DNA of 64,000 nucleotides, from contig CAZFJL010000024.1 of NCBI GenBank assembly GCA_964518905.1, positions 1 through 64,000 of the forward strand, in the 5' to 3' direction. The notes beneath the pieces were generated by a model. That model was not told the origin of the DNA and did no database searches. It worked only from the letters and a program-made list of their open reading frames with translations. Positions 34,674 to 43,542 of the stretch are shown piece by piece. Origin of the DNA: RDYZ01 sp964518905 (GTDB lineage Bacteria > Cyanobacteriota > Cyanobacteriia > Cyanobacteriales > Geitlerinemataceae). The number at the start of each line of letters is the position of its first letter. The first letter of the stretch is position 1. The position numbers and the translations under genes are program-made.

Positions 34674-35208
34674 AGTTGAAGACAAAATGGGGAAGGCGAT
34701 CGAAGCCACCCAGCGTTCGTTTAATACGATCCGTACCGGGCGGGCAAATTCGGCTTTGCTCGATCGGATTAGCGTCGAGTATTACGGCGCATCGACCCCG
34801 CTGAAAAGTTTGGCGGGGGTCACGATCCCGGATTCAAGCACGATCGCCATTCAGCCGTTTGATCAAACCAGCATCGGCGCGATCGAGCGGGCGATCTCGA
34901 TGTCTGACATTGGGTTAACGCCGAATAATGACGGTAAAATCATCCGCCTCAATATCCCGCCGCTGACCAATGAGCGCCGTAAAGAGCTGGTGAAACTTGC
35001 GTCGAAATACGCGGAAGAAGGCAAGGTCGCGATTCGGAATATCCGTCGTGATGGCATTGACAGCGTTAAAAAGCAGGAAAAAGCCAGCGAGATTTCTGAA
35101 GATGAATCGCGATCGACCCAGGATGATATCCAAAAGCTGACCGATAGTTTCGTCAAAAAGATCGAGGATGTTCTGACTGAAAAAGAAAAAGACATCATGA
35201 CGGTTTAA
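34660..35208 (+). CDS. frr: Ribosome recycling factor
   Basis: With EF-G and IF3 this factor splits the ribosome after termination. It is 182 residues and starts with GTG inside the end of pyrH. The helical domain features are typical: KMGKAIEATQRSFNTIRTGRA at the start and ITxPxLTxERRKEL in the middle (here LNIPPLTNERRKELVKL), then AIRNIRRDGIDSVKKQEK and a C-terminal acidic helix ending EKEKDIMTV. The length and motifs match the family fully. It is expected to be essential and co-expressed with pyrH. Confidence 0.97.
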   Translation: MQLAEVEDKMGKAIEATQRSFNTIRTGRANSALLDRISVEYYGASTPLKSLAGVTIPDSSTIAIQPFDQTSIGAIERAISMSDIGLTPNNDGKIIRLNIPPLTNERRKELVKLASKYAEEGKVAIRNIRRDGIDSVKKQEKASEISEDESRSTQDDIQKLTDSFVKKIEDVLTEKEKDIMTV

Positions 35209-35415
35209 ATTCAGATCAGATTACTTGAAGATCAAACGAAAAGGCTTTAGCTACGGGTTTGATCGAGTTCTGAATTGAGCCGAATCGTGCGATCGCGTCG
35301 TCTCTGTCTCCAGTGGTTTCTACCGGTAGGCTCAGGCTACGCGATTTTTTTATCAGCGTGTGCCTACTCATTTCGACCTGTATTTTTAGCCGATGTTTGC
35401 CGTTTTGTTTTGCTG

Positions 35416-36552
35416 ATGAGCGATACCTTTGACTGCGTAATTTTTGGAGCGGGACCGGCGGGAGCGAGTGCGGCCTACGGTTTGGCACGCGCGGGCTATC
35501 GTGTGGTCGCACTTGCAGGCAATCTGCAACGAACCTCTGCCTGTACCGGCGGCGTCTCGCCCGGAGTGGCCCGCCTACTCGATTTTGACTTTACCTCCGT
35601 TATTGACTGCACCGTGCGCGACGTGCAGTACACCTGGAAAAACGGTGATCCAGTATCGATTCGTTTAGATGAGGCGCAGGCGATGTGGATGGTGCGGCGC
35701 GATCGCTTCGATGCGTTGCTGCGCGATCGAGCGATCGAGGCCGGGGCGATCGTCAAGCCCGAAACGGCAACGGCAGCAGTCTTAGGTGATGTGGAGGGAG
35801 AGCGATTATGGACGGTGCAAACCGACGCCGGATCGCTAACCGCGCGTTATGCGATCGTCGCGGACGGTGCGTGTAGCGCGGCGATCAACTGGATTGGTGC
35901 AGCGCGTCCTACGTTGCGGCTGGCGGCGATGCTTGACGTGGAAGCGACCCCCAACGATCCACCTCGCGTCGAGTTCGGTCTGGGTCAAATTGACAGCGGC
36001 TTGCTGTGGTGTTTCCCCAAACAAGGAGCCTTTTCGATCGGGGCGGCGACGTTTCTCGGCAAAGATGATCCGCAATTGACCGATCGCCTGTTGACCTATG
36101 CCCAATCGCGCGGCTGGCACGCTAAACAATCCGAAATTCGTCAGCGACCGATCACCCTTTGGTCTGGCGATCGCCAGCTCCATCGCGCTCATGCCGTGAT
36201 TGTTGGCGACGCCGCCGGACTGTCCGATCCCGTCACCGCCGAGGGTCTCCGCCCCGCGATCGATAGCGGCTTGCGTGCCGCCGAGGCGATCGGCGCAGCT
36301 CTCAACCATCAGCCCAACGCCCTCGCCGCTTACACCCAGATGATCCATCAAACCTGGGGCGTCGATTTTGCCTGGGCGTCTCGCCTTGCCCAAATTCTCT
36401 ATCGCGTACCGGGTCTGGCCTACAAAGTCGCCGTCAAAAAGCCGATCGCCAACCAGCTAATGGCGCAGGTACTGTCCGGCGATCAGCGTTACTCCGACAT
36501 CGCAGGCATGGCGATCAGTAAACTCAGCAAAAAACTATTGCCTTGGGGCTAA
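35416..36552 (+). CDS. Geranylgeranyl reductase family flavoprotein
   Basis: A 378-residue FAD-dependent oxidoreductase. The N-terminal dinucleotide motif is VIFGAGPAGASAAYGLARAG. The family GD motif in the middle reads IVGDAAGLSDPVTAEGLRPAI, close to ChlP-type geranylgeranyl reductases and related menaquinone or lipid reductases. I used the ATG giving MSDTFDC, because the upstream in-frame extension is out of family. It differs enough from ChlP that I treat it as a paralogue with unknown substrate. Its last four codons (LPWG and stop) reappear about 150 bp downstream. Confidence 0.8.
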   Translation: MSDTFDCVIFGAGPAGASAAYGLARAGYRVVALAGNLQRTSACTGGVSPGVARLLDFDFTSVIDCTVRDVQYTWKNGDPVSIRLDEAQAMWMVRRDRFDALLRDRAIEAGAIVKPETATAAVLGDVEGERLWTVQTDAGSLTARYAIVADGACSAAINWIGAARPTLRLAAMLDVEATPNDPPRVEFGLGQIDSGLLWCFPKQGAFSIGAATFLGKDDPQLTDRLLTYAQSRGWHAKQSEIRQRPITLWSGDRQLHRAHAVIVGDAAGLSDPVTAEGLRPAIDSGLRAAEAIGAALNHQPNALAAYTQMIHQTWGVDFAWASRLAQILYRVPGLAYKVAVKKPIANQLMAQVLSGDQRYSDIAGMAISKLSKKLLPWG

Positions 36553-36709
36553 TCACAGGGCAAACGTATACTCCCAATTTTTCTCAGTACGGAGCTAAAA
36601 TAATTGCCTTGTTGAGAAAAAGTTGATGCGGATTGAGTGACTCAATCGCTGGAACCCTTATTCTCTCGTTTGGACAAAATTAGTATGCGTTTGCCCTGGG
36701 GCTAATCAT
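36538..36709. repeat. Direct repeat of the gene tail (TTGCCTTGGGGCTAATCA)
   Basis: TTGCCTTGGGGCTAATCA at 36538-36555 recurs as TTGCCCTGGGGCTAATCA near 36690-36707. The first copy holds the last codons and stop of the flavoprotein gene. The second is non-coding. This looks like a local duplication. Confidence 0.6.
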
Positions 36710-36741
36710 GACACATTTGCCTTAGATGCAAAAAACAAATA

Positions 36742-36776
36742 AAAAGAACGGCAAGTACAACACTTACCGTTCTTTT
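36742..36776 (-). terminator. Terminator of tRNA-Arg
   Basis: On the minus strand GAACGGTAAGTG and TACTTGCCGTTC form a long stem followed by TTTTTATT. It lies immediately downstream of the tRNA. Confidence 0.85.
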
Positions 36777-36779
36777 CGA

Positions 36780-36853
36780 CAGGCCTGGAGGGATTTGAAC
36801 CCCCGACACCGTGGTTCGTAGCCACGTGCTCTAGTCCACTGAGCTACAAGCCT
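36780..36853 (-). tRNA. trnR: tRNA-Arg, anticodon ACG
   Basis: A full cloverleaf can be drawn on the minus strand. The acceptor stem AGGCTTG pairs with CAGGCCT (one G-T pair), the discriminator base is G, the anticodon stem CGTGG/CCACG encloses the loop CTACGAA with ACG at the anticodon, and the T-loop is TTCAAAT. A34 is the substrate of TadA, which is encoded in this window at 14781-15326. Confidence 0.95.
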
Positions 36854-37091
36854 TTATGCTCTTGGCGTGAGAACTAATATAACAGTCCTGCAAAAAGATG
36901 GCAAGGGCTGAATCGAAAAAAAAATTTCAGCCCCTGAAACCCTGGCATCATCCGACCATCTCGTACGTTTGAATTCCGCTGAATTTTCCTGAGCTTCGTC
37001 CACATGCAGATGCAGTCGTGACCCAAAGAAAAGCCTCAAGCCGAAAAAATTCCGAACTAAGATGGGGCTAGCTCGTATCAAGGTTTACCCC

Positions 37092-37943
37092 ATGTCTCTC
37101 CGTTTTATGAACCTCCGTTCTCTCGCGATCATCGGCTTCACCCTGGCTGGTTCGATCGCGCCGAGCTTCACAGCGCCAGCCAACACAGCGCCAGCCCCAT
37201 CGAGCCATCCTCTCACCGCTAGTGCTGCGATCAACTCGGATGACTCTAACGCTCCAACGATGATCGTCGCCCGTTCCGGCGATCGCACCATCGTCGTCTC
37301 CGTTACGGACAGCGCCAGCACCTCGGTCGAGCAGGTGCAAATGAAATACAGCGTCTACGATAGCGGTTATTACGACTACCAAACGGAGCTTTATGTTGAC
37401 CCGGAGATGCTCCCGGCGGACGAGATCAAAGCTGCGGTGATGGCAGCGCTAGGGCGAGCGGGTATCCCCCCCAGCGATATTGATCTGAGCTATATGGAAA
37501 TGGGGATGTACGGCAGCAACGAAGTCAGCGTAATCGTGACGCTTCCGGCCTCCCATACGGCGATCGGCAACGCGACCGAGGCCGTCTCATCCGTCGCCAG
37601 TCAGTTTACGGATTTAACCGTGCAAACCGTCGGTGTCCGCCTCGGAACGAGCCGTTGTGATGCGCTTGCCGGGGAAGCTCGCCGCCAGACGATCGCGATC
37701 GCCCGTGAGCGAGCGGGGCTAATTGCCGAGTCGATCAGCGCCGATCTCGGCGAAATTACGAACGTTTACGAAAGCTATCAAGATTTGATTCCTTATAGCG
37801 CTGCAACTTGCTTAGATGGATCAGGAGAATTTCCGCCCGTGCGCCTATCGAGCTATGGCGGCGAGTGGACGATGTATATGGAGAATGCACCCTTAGAAAT
37901 CGAACTTTCCACCACGCTAGAAGTGACCTTCTCTGCTGAATAA
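37092..37943 (+). CDS. SIMPL-domain (DUF541) periplasmic protein
   Basis: A 283-residue protein from the ATG giving MSLRFMNLR. It has a signal peptide (SLAIIGFTLAGSIAPSFTAPA), then a Thr/Ala/Pro-rich stretch to about 60. The rest has the family's alternating strand and helix layout: RTIVVSVTDSAST, QTELYVDPEM, VSVIVTLP, the helix EARRQTIAIARERAGLIAES, LGEITNVYES, and the end IELSTTLEVTFSAE. SIMPL proteins are exported and poorly characterised, and some relate to outer-membrane stress. The function here is unknown. Confidence 0.72.
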   Translation: MSLRFMNLRSLAIIGFTLAGSIAPSFTAPANTAPAPSSHPLTASAAINSDDSNAPTMIVARSGDRTIVVSVTDSASTSVEQVQMKYSVYDSGYYDYQTELYVDPEMLPADEIKAAVMAALGRAGIPPSDIDLSYMEMGMYGSNEVSVIVTLPASHTAIGNATEAVSSVASQFTDLTVQTVGVRLGTSRCDALAGEARRQTIAIARERAGLIAESISADLGEITNVYESYQDLIPYSAATCLDGSGEFPPVRLSSYGGEWTMYMENAPLEIELSTTLEVTFSAE

Positions 37944-38032
37944 TTTCGGTTTTTCAGTGCTGTGATCGCTGCGATGCAGAAAATTGGGACATCTAAAAAA
38001 GCGAAGGTGACCATATGATATGAAATCCTGAA

Positions 38033-38074
38033 AGCTAGAACGGCGATGGCTTGTTTAGATGTCGGACTTCTGCG
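38033..38074. repeat. Dispersed repeat (GGACTTCTGCG family)
   Basis: AGCTAGAACGGCGATGGCTT continuing to GTCGGACTTCTGCG. It matches 51844-51885 over 42 bases with about ten differences, and part of 10819-10839. It is intergenic. Confidence 0.6.
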
Positions 38075-38118
38075 TAAGTCCTGGCGATATTACGTTGCTT
38101 TTCGGTTTGGATGGGATC

Positions 38119-38607
38119 TTAATGGCTGTTTGTAAGGCTAAGAAACTGCTCGATCGCCCGCTGAAAATCGACGTTCAAGCCGGTCGTTGTTTCGCAATGT
38201 GCGATCCGTCCTTCTGCGTGATAGTCCAAGCTGATCGCGATCCATTCTGCGGGTAAATACGGAAGGCGTTCCGCCCACTCGATCGCCGTCAATCCCGGCT
38301 CGAATTCGACGCCTTCCCAGTACAGTTCTGGCTGAAGCTGCGCCGCGCCGCTGGGTTCGAGCCGGTATAAATCGAAGTGATAGAGCGGAATGCGGCCATC
38401 GTCGTATTCCACGATGAGCGTAAACGTCGGGCTGACAATGTGATCCGCAATGCCCAAACCTGCACCGATGCCTTGGGTTAACGAGGTTTTTCCCGCGCCG
38501 AGATCGCCGCGCAAGAGCAGCACCGCCCCAGCAGGTAGCGTTGCGCCGAGGGCATACCCGAGGTTATAGGTATCGGCAGGATTGGCGAGAAGAAGGTTGT
38601 GGTTCAT
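38119..38607 (-). CDS. tsaE: tRNA threonylcarbamoyladenosine ATPase TsaE
   Basis: This ATPase assists TsaB and TsaD in making t6A at tRNA position 37. It is 162 residues, the usual size. The P-loop is GDLGAGKTS (G34 to S42), followed by LTQGIGAGLG and the switch segment IVSPTFTLIVEY. LYHFDLYRL is the family's conserved substrate-contact segment, and the Glu in the GLTAIEWAERLP region is the expected catalytic acid. No other tsa gene is nearby. Confidence 0.92.
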   Translation of the reverse strand: MNHNLLLANPADTYNLGYALGATLPAGAVLLLRGDLGAGKTSLTQGIGAGLGIADHIVSPTFTLIVEYDDGRIPLYHFDLYRLEPSGAAQLQPELYWEGVEFEPGLTAIEWAERLPYLPAEWIAISLDYHAEGRIAHCETTTGLNVDFQRAIEQFLSLTNSH

Positions 38608-38697
38608 CGCGATCGAAGCTCGAACAGAAGGTCAGGCAGAGGGGTAGGCGAATTTGTAAACTAATGTAATATTTAGCCCTCCATTTAACGTTACATC

Positions 38698-39255
38698 ATG
38701 ACTTTGATTTCTCTTTGGCGTCGATCGCTGCTCAGTCTGGCGATCGCGGTTTTCTTTGCCCTATCGAGCTTTTTCGGCGGTGATGCCTTAGCGATGGGCG
38801 GGACACTCCCGCCACTGGACGCGCCCGCGCCGAGTTTTTCCCTGCCAACCAATACGGGCGACGGTGAAATTGCGCTGGAGGACTATCGCGGTCAGTGGGT
38901 GGTGGTGTATTTCTACCCGGCGGATTTTACGCCCGGTTGCACGATCGAGGCGCGTCGGTTTCAGCAGGATTTACCGAAGTACATCGATCGCAATGCCCAG
39001 GTGATCGGCGTGAGTGCGGATGATGTGGCGTCGCACGAGGAGTTTTGCGATTCGGAGGGGCTGCGCTTTCCGCTGCTGGCGGACACGACCGGCGCAGTGA
39101 GCAAGGCGTATGGGTCGTGGATTTATTCGCGATCGGTGCGTCACAGTTTCATCATTGATCCCGATGGTGTGGTGCGCGATCGGTTCGTCAAGGTGAGTCC
39201 GTCGATCCATAGCGCGGAGGTGCTGGAGCATCTGGATGCGCTGCAACATGCCTGA
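38698..39255 (+). CDS. Exported PrxQ/BCP-type peroxiredoxin
   Basis: A 185-residue thiol peroxidase. A signal or anchor (LLSLAIAVFFALSSFFGG) places it outside the cytoplasm, probably in the thylakoid lumen or periplasm. The peroxidatic Cys is C81 in DFTPGCTIEARRF, with the Thr and Arg of the active site. The usual PrxQ resolving Cys at +5 is Arg (R86), and another Cys is C117. If it is a 2-Cys enzyme, C117 may resolve. Otherwise it works as a 1-Cys enzyme. The GVSADD and FPLLADTTG segments match the family. Confidence 0.85.
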   Translation: MTLISLWRRSLLSLAIAVFFALSSFFGGDALAMGGTLPPLDAPAPSFSLPTNTGDGEIALEDYRGQWVVVYFYPADFTPGCTIEARRFQQDLPKYIDRNAQVIGVSADDVASHEEFCDSEGLRFPLLADTTGAVSKAYGSWIYSRSVRHSFIIDPDGVVRDRFVKVSPSIHSAEVLEHLDALQHA

Positions 39256-39282
39256 AAAGTCCAAAACAATAAGTCGTGGCTT

Positions 39283-39328
39283 CAGACCTTTGAGGTTTTA
39301 GAAACCTCAAAGGTCTCGCTCCCCGCGA
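39283..39328. repeat. Hairpin repeat (CAGACCTTTGAGG family), copy 2
   Basis: CAGACCTTTGAGGTTT, a short loop, then AAACCTCAAAGGTCT, giving a nearly perfect stem with the flank CGCTCCCCGCGATCC. It is the cleaner copy of 10877-10920 and lies just after the peroxiredoxin gene, so it could also act as its terminator. Confidence 0.7.
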
Positions 39329-39410
39329 TCCATCCAAATTTTGGCTTGCTCATGGAAAATCCCCGCTGAAGATCTTCCTAAAATAGGCGTATCCCTACGG
39401 CTCGATCGCT

Positions 39411-39995
39411 ATGCTCGCCCAAGATTCTCGCCTCACTCCCGACGAATACCTCGCCCTCGAAGCGGACAGCGCCATCAAACATGAATACTTCGATGGCTCG
39501 ATCGTAGCGATGGCCGGAGCGACTGACGCCCACGTGACGATCGCGCTCAACCTCGCGACGGAACTGCGATCGCACCTGCGTAACTCCGGCTGTCGCGTCT
39601 ACATTTCCGACATGAAAGCCCGCATCGACGAACGTAATCGCTTCTTCTATCCCGACCTGCTGATCACCTGCGATCGGCGCGACACGGACACCACCACCTA
39701 CAAGCGCTTCCCCAAACTCATCGTCGAAGTTTTATCGGATTCGACGGAATCGTTCGATCGCGGTCAAAAATTTCGCGACTATCAAATCCTCGCGAGCCTG
39801 GAAGAGTACGTTTTAATCGATAGCAAAACCCGCCGGGTTGAGATTTACCGCCGTCACACGGAGGGTCTGTGGATTTATCAAAGTTATGGTGACGGTAATG
39901 GCGATAACGGCGATCGCTTCCAGCTCAGAAGTATTGACTATACCGGGACGTTTGACACGCTATATGAAGATGTCGCCTTCCCGGACGAGTCATAA
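39411..39995 (+). CDS. Uma2 family (DUF820) putative endonuclease
   Basis: A 194-residue protein of a family that is hugely expanded in cyanobacteria and related to PD-(D/E)xK nucleases. Landmarks are LTPDEYLALE near the start, KHEYFDGSIVAM, the VYISDMKARI and FFYPDLLITCD strands, the LIVEVLSDSTESFDRGQKFRDYQ signature with Glu and Asp/Lys of the fold, then LEEYVLIDS. The biological role is unknown. It is often linked to mobile regions. It ends in a hairpin shared with carB. Confidence 0.85.
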   Translation: MLAQDSRLTPDEYLALEADSAIKHEYFDGSIVAMAGATDAHVTIALNLATELRSHLRNSGCRVYISDMKARIDERNRFFYPDLLITCDRRDTDTTTYKRFPKLIVEVLSDSTESFDRGQKFRDYQILASLEEYVLIDSKTRRVEIYRRHTEGLWIYQSYGDGNGDNGDRFQLRSIDYTGTFDTLYEDVAFPDES

Positions 39996-39996
39996 A

Positions 39997-40037
39997 AAAT
40001 CCCCGCACGGTGGGCAGTGCCGACCCTACGGGGATTT
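39997..40037. terminator. Bidirectional terminator between Uma2 and carB
   Basis: AAATCCCCG and CGGGGATTT form the stem. The loop holds GGTGGGCAGTGCCGACCC, a diverged copy of the palindrome family at 5004-5075. A-runs precede it for the minus direction. Both genes converge here. Confidence 0.7.
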
Positions 40038-40062
40038 AGCGATTGAACCTTATATCACGGGA

Positions 40063-43000
40063 TTACACGAAATAATCCTGGAGCGCTTTCACCTCCAAGG
40101 GGTGATCCTGAAGGGCGCGAATCGCTGCCGCTGTCGCGCGAGCACCGGCCAGGGTCGTGACGATCGGGATTTTGTAGCCCAACGCCGTACGACGAATGAA
40201 TTGACCCTCCGCTTGAGCGTCTTCGCCTGACGGTGTGTTGATAATCAACTGCACACGCTGGTTTTTGACCACATCAAGCACATTCGGGCGACCTTCCGAA
40301 ATCTTCAGCACCGCTTCGAGATCGCTGGTGATTCCGGCAGCTTTAAGGAACTTGTAGGTTCCATAGGTCGCCAGAATCTTAAAGCCGAGGCTTTGCAGAT
40401 CCTTGATGATCGGCACGACGGCTTCTTTGTCGCGATCGATCACCGAAACAAACGCCGTACCGCTGAGGGGCAGGATTTCACCCGCGCCGCTTTCCGCCTT
40501 CGCAAACGACTTGCCGAAGCTGCTATCGAGACCCATGACCTCACCGGTCGATCGCATCTCAGGGCCAAGCAGCGTATCGGTTCCGGGGAATTTGTTAAAC
40601 GGCAAGACCGCCTCTTTCACAGCGACGTGACTCGGGATGATTTCCTCGGTCAAGCCGACATCGGCTAGGGTTTCGCCAGACATGATCCGCGCGGCGATTT
40701 TCGCCAGGGGACGCCCGATCGCCTTCGCCACAAACGGAACCGTCCGCGAGGCGCGGGGATTGGCCTCGATGATGAAAACCGTGTCGCCCTGGGTGGCGTA
40801 CTGTACGTTCATCAGGCCAACGACATCAAGACGTTTCGCGAGGGCGATCGTCCAGGTGCGGATGGTGGCGAGGGCTTCCGCCGATAGCGTTTGGGTCGGC
40901 AGCGAGCAGGCCGAGTCGCCGGAGTGAATCCCGGCTTGTTCGATGTGCTCCATGATGCCGCCAATCACGACGTTACCGTCTTTGTCGGTGATCGAATCCA
41001 CGTCCACCTCAACGGCATTTTCGAGGAATTTATCGATCAAAATCGGGTGATCCGGCTCGACTTGTACTGCGTAGGTCATGTAGCGCTCTAGCTCTGAGTC
41101 GGAGTAGACGATTTCCATCGCGCGGCCACCGAGGACGTAGGACGGACGCACAACGACGGGATAGCCGATGCGCTGCGCCACTTTCAGGGCTTGGTTGTAG
41201 CTGCGGGCGAGACCGTTGGGCGGCTGTTTGATGTCGAGTTCGCGGAGGATTTGCTCGAAGCGTTCGCGGTCTTCCGAGGCGTCGATCGAGTCCGGCGAGG
41301 TTCCCCAGATTTTGGTCGGTACGTCGGGATTTTGCGCTAGGTAGTTTTGGATCGGTACGGCGAGCTTCAGCGGGGTTTGACCGCCGAACTGGATGATCAC
41401 GCCGACGGGGTTTTCCGCTTCGATGATGTTGAGGACGTCCTCCTGGGTCAGCGGCTCGAAGTAGAGCCGATCGCTGGTGTCATAATCCGTCGAAACCGTT
41501 TCCGGGTTGGAGTTGACCATGATTGTCTCGAAGCCCGCGTCTTGCAAGGCAAACGAGGCGTGACAGCAGCAATAGTCAAATTCGATGCCCTGACCGATGC
41601 GGTTGGGACCACCGCCGAGGATCATCACCTTGGGTTTATCCGACGGCAAAATCTCGCTTTCGGCGTCGTAGGTCGAGTAGTAGTACGGCGTTTCCGAGGC
41701 GAACTCAGCAGCGCAGGTATCAACCATTTTGTAGGCCGGGATCACGCCGAGCTGCTTACGGCGAGCGCGGACGATCGCCTCGTCGGTTTTGGTGGCGTAG
41801 GCGATTTGCTTGTCGCTGAAGCCCTGCTGTTTCACCGCTCGCATGGTGGCTTCGTCGATGTCACCGAGCTGGGTGCGCTTGAGGAATTTGCCGGTTTCGA
41901 GCAGCTCTTGGAATTTATCGAGGAACCAGGGATCGATTCCGGTGAGTTCGTAGACTTCCTCGACGGTCATGCCCGCTTGCATGGCTTGACGGACGGAGAA
42001 GATGCGATCGGGGTTTGGAGTCCGCAATGCTGCCCGGAGATGTGCCAGGGTTGGGATCACGGTTTTACGATCGCAGCCCCAGCCCGCGTAGCCGGTTTCG
42101 AGCGATCGCAGCGCTTTTTGGAACGATTCGGCAAAGGTACGACCGATCGCCATCGCTTCCCCGACGGATTTCATCTGGGTGGTGAGGACGGGATCGGTTC
42201 CGGGGAATTTCTCGAAGGCGAAACGCGGCACTTTGGTGACGACGTAATCGATCGTCGGCTCGAAGCTGGCCGGGGTTTTCTTCGTAATGTCGTTGGGGAT
42301 TTCGTCCAAGGTATACCCGACGGCGAGCTTGGCGGCGAACTTGGCGATCGGGAAGCCCGTCGCTTTCGAGGCCAGCGCCGAACTCCGCGACACACGCGGG
42401 TTCATTTCAATCACAATAATGTCGCCATTCACCGGGTTAACGGCGAACTGGATATTCGAGCCGCCGGTTTCAACACCGATTTCACGAATAATCGCCACGG
42501 ACGCATCGCGTAACCGTTGGTATTCCTTATCGGTCAAGGTTTGCGCCGGAGCGACGGTGATCGAGTCGCCGGTGTGGACACCCATCGGGTCGATGTTTTC
42601 GATCGAGCAGATAATCACCACGTTATCGGCCAGATCGCGCATCACCTCAAGCTCATACTCTTTCCAGCCGATCAGCGATTTTTCGATTTGAATCTGCGTC
42701 ACGGGCGAGGCATCGAGACCCGCTTGGGCGATTTCTTCAAATTCCTCTTGGTTGTAGGCAATACCGCCACCGGTTCCGCCCATCGTGAACGAGGGACGCA
42801 AAATCAGCGGATACGTGCCAATCTCTTTGGCAATTTCGCGGGCTTCTTCGATCGTGGTGGCAATGCCCGAGGGACACATAGGCACGCCAATTTTGTCCAT
42901 CGCCTTACGGAAGAGGTCGCGATCCTCAGCTTTTTCGATCGCGTCGAGCTTCGCGCCGATCAGCTCCACGCCATATTTTTCCAGCGTGCCGTCTTTACAG

Positions 43001-43305
43001 AGAGCCACCGCCAGGTTCAGCGCCGTTTGGCCACCCATCGTTGGCAAGACCGCCTGGGGACGTTCTTTTTCGATCACCTTAGCGACGATTTCCGGCGTCA
43101 GCGGCTCGATGTAGGTGCGATCGGCCATGTCCGGGTCGGTCATGATCGTCGCCGGGTTCGAGTTCACCAAGATGACCTCGTAGCCCTCCTCGCGCAGTGC
43201 CTTACATGCCTGCGTCCCGGAATAATCGAACTCACAGGCTTGACCAATAACGATCGGGCCAGAACCGAGTAAAAGGATTTTTTTCAGGTCTGTGCGACGG
43301 GGCAT
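40063..43305 (-). CDS. carB: Carbamoyl-phosphate synthase large chain
   Basis: This protein makes carbamoyl phosphate from bicarbonate, ATP and ammonia passed on by CarA, feeding pyrimidine and arginine synthesis. It is 1080 residues, the normal length. Both ATP-grasp halves are intact. The N-half starts KILLLGSGPIVIGQACEFDYSG and has LRPSFTMGGTGGGIAYN. The C-half has the duplicate start VMILGGGPNRIGQGIEFDYCC and VRPSYVLGGRAMEIVY. The allosteric end domain (LATYGTYKFL, IINTPSG, IRRTALGYKIPIVTTLAGA) is present too. CarA is not in this window. The gene is alone in its transcription unit. Confidence 0.97.
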   Translation of the reverse strand: MPRRTDLKKILLLGSGPIVIGQACEFDYSGTQACKALREEGYEVILVNSNPATIMTDPDMADRTYIEPLTPEIVAKVIEKERPQAVLPTMGGQTALNLAVALCKDGTLEKYGVELIGAKLDAIEKAEDRDLFRKAMDKIGVPMCPSGIATTIEEAREIAKEIGTYPLILRPSFTMGGTGGGIAYNQEEFEEIAQAGLDASPVTQIQIEKSLIGWKEYELEVMRDLADNVVIICSIENIDPMGVHTGDSITVAPAQTLTDKEYQRLRDASVAIIREIGVETGGSNIQFAVNPVNGDIIVIEMNPRVSRSSALASKATGFPIAKFAAKLAVGYTLDEIPNDITKKTPASFEPTIDYVVTKVPRFAFEKFPGTDPVLTTQMKSVGEAMAIGRTFAESFQKALRSLETGYAGWGCDRKTVIPTLAHLRAALRTPNPDRIFSVRQAMQAGMTVEEVYELTGIDPWFLDKFQELLETGKFLKRTQLGDIDEATMRAVKQQGFSDKQIAYATKTDEAIVRARRKQLGVIPAYKMVDTCAAEFASETPYYYSTYDAESEILPSDKPKVMILGGGPNRIGQGIEFDYCCCHASFALQDAGFETIMVNSNPETVSTDYDTSDRLYFEPLTQEDVLNIIEAENPVGVIIQFGGQTPLKLAVPIQNYLAQNPDVPTKIWGTSPDSIDASEDRERFEQILRELDIKQPPNGLARSYNQALKVAQRIGYPVVVRPSYVLGGRAMEIVYSDSELERYMTYAVQVEPDHPILIDKFLENAVEVDVDSITDKDGNVVIGGIMEHIEQAGIHSGDSACSLPTQTLSAEALATIRTWTIALAKRLDVVGLMNVQYATQGDTVFIIEANPRASRTVPFVAKAIGRPLAKIAARIMSGETLADVGLTEEIIPSHVAVKEAVLPFNKFPGTDTLLGPEMRSTGEVMGLDSSFGKSFAKAESGAGEILPLSGTAFVSVIDRDKEAVVPIIKDLQSLGFKILATYGTYKFLKAAGITSDLEAVLKISEGRPNVLDVVKNQRVQLIINTPSGEDAQAEGQFIRRTALGYKIPIVTTLAGARATAAAIRALQDHPLEVKALQDYFV

Positions 43306-43542
43306 AATTTTCGCGTCCGAGGGTAAACATCAGGGAGAGGTGATGATCTACGTGTGTTGATACGATCGCACGAGGTCAGTCTGACCTATCCCGATAAAGT
43401 CCCGCTCATATTACCAAAAAAATTGAGTTTGAAGCCCCGCTCCTTCGGCAAGCTCAGGACAAGCCTTCTAGGACGATTTTTATTGGTTTTTCATTTTGGT
43501 TATGCACCAATCAAAGATAAGACTTTATAGTATTATTTCAAA

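Noticed and set aside
41347..42513. Long open frame of 388 codons on the plus strand
   Set aside because: It is antisense to carB, has no family features, and follows from GC-rich codon use in carB.
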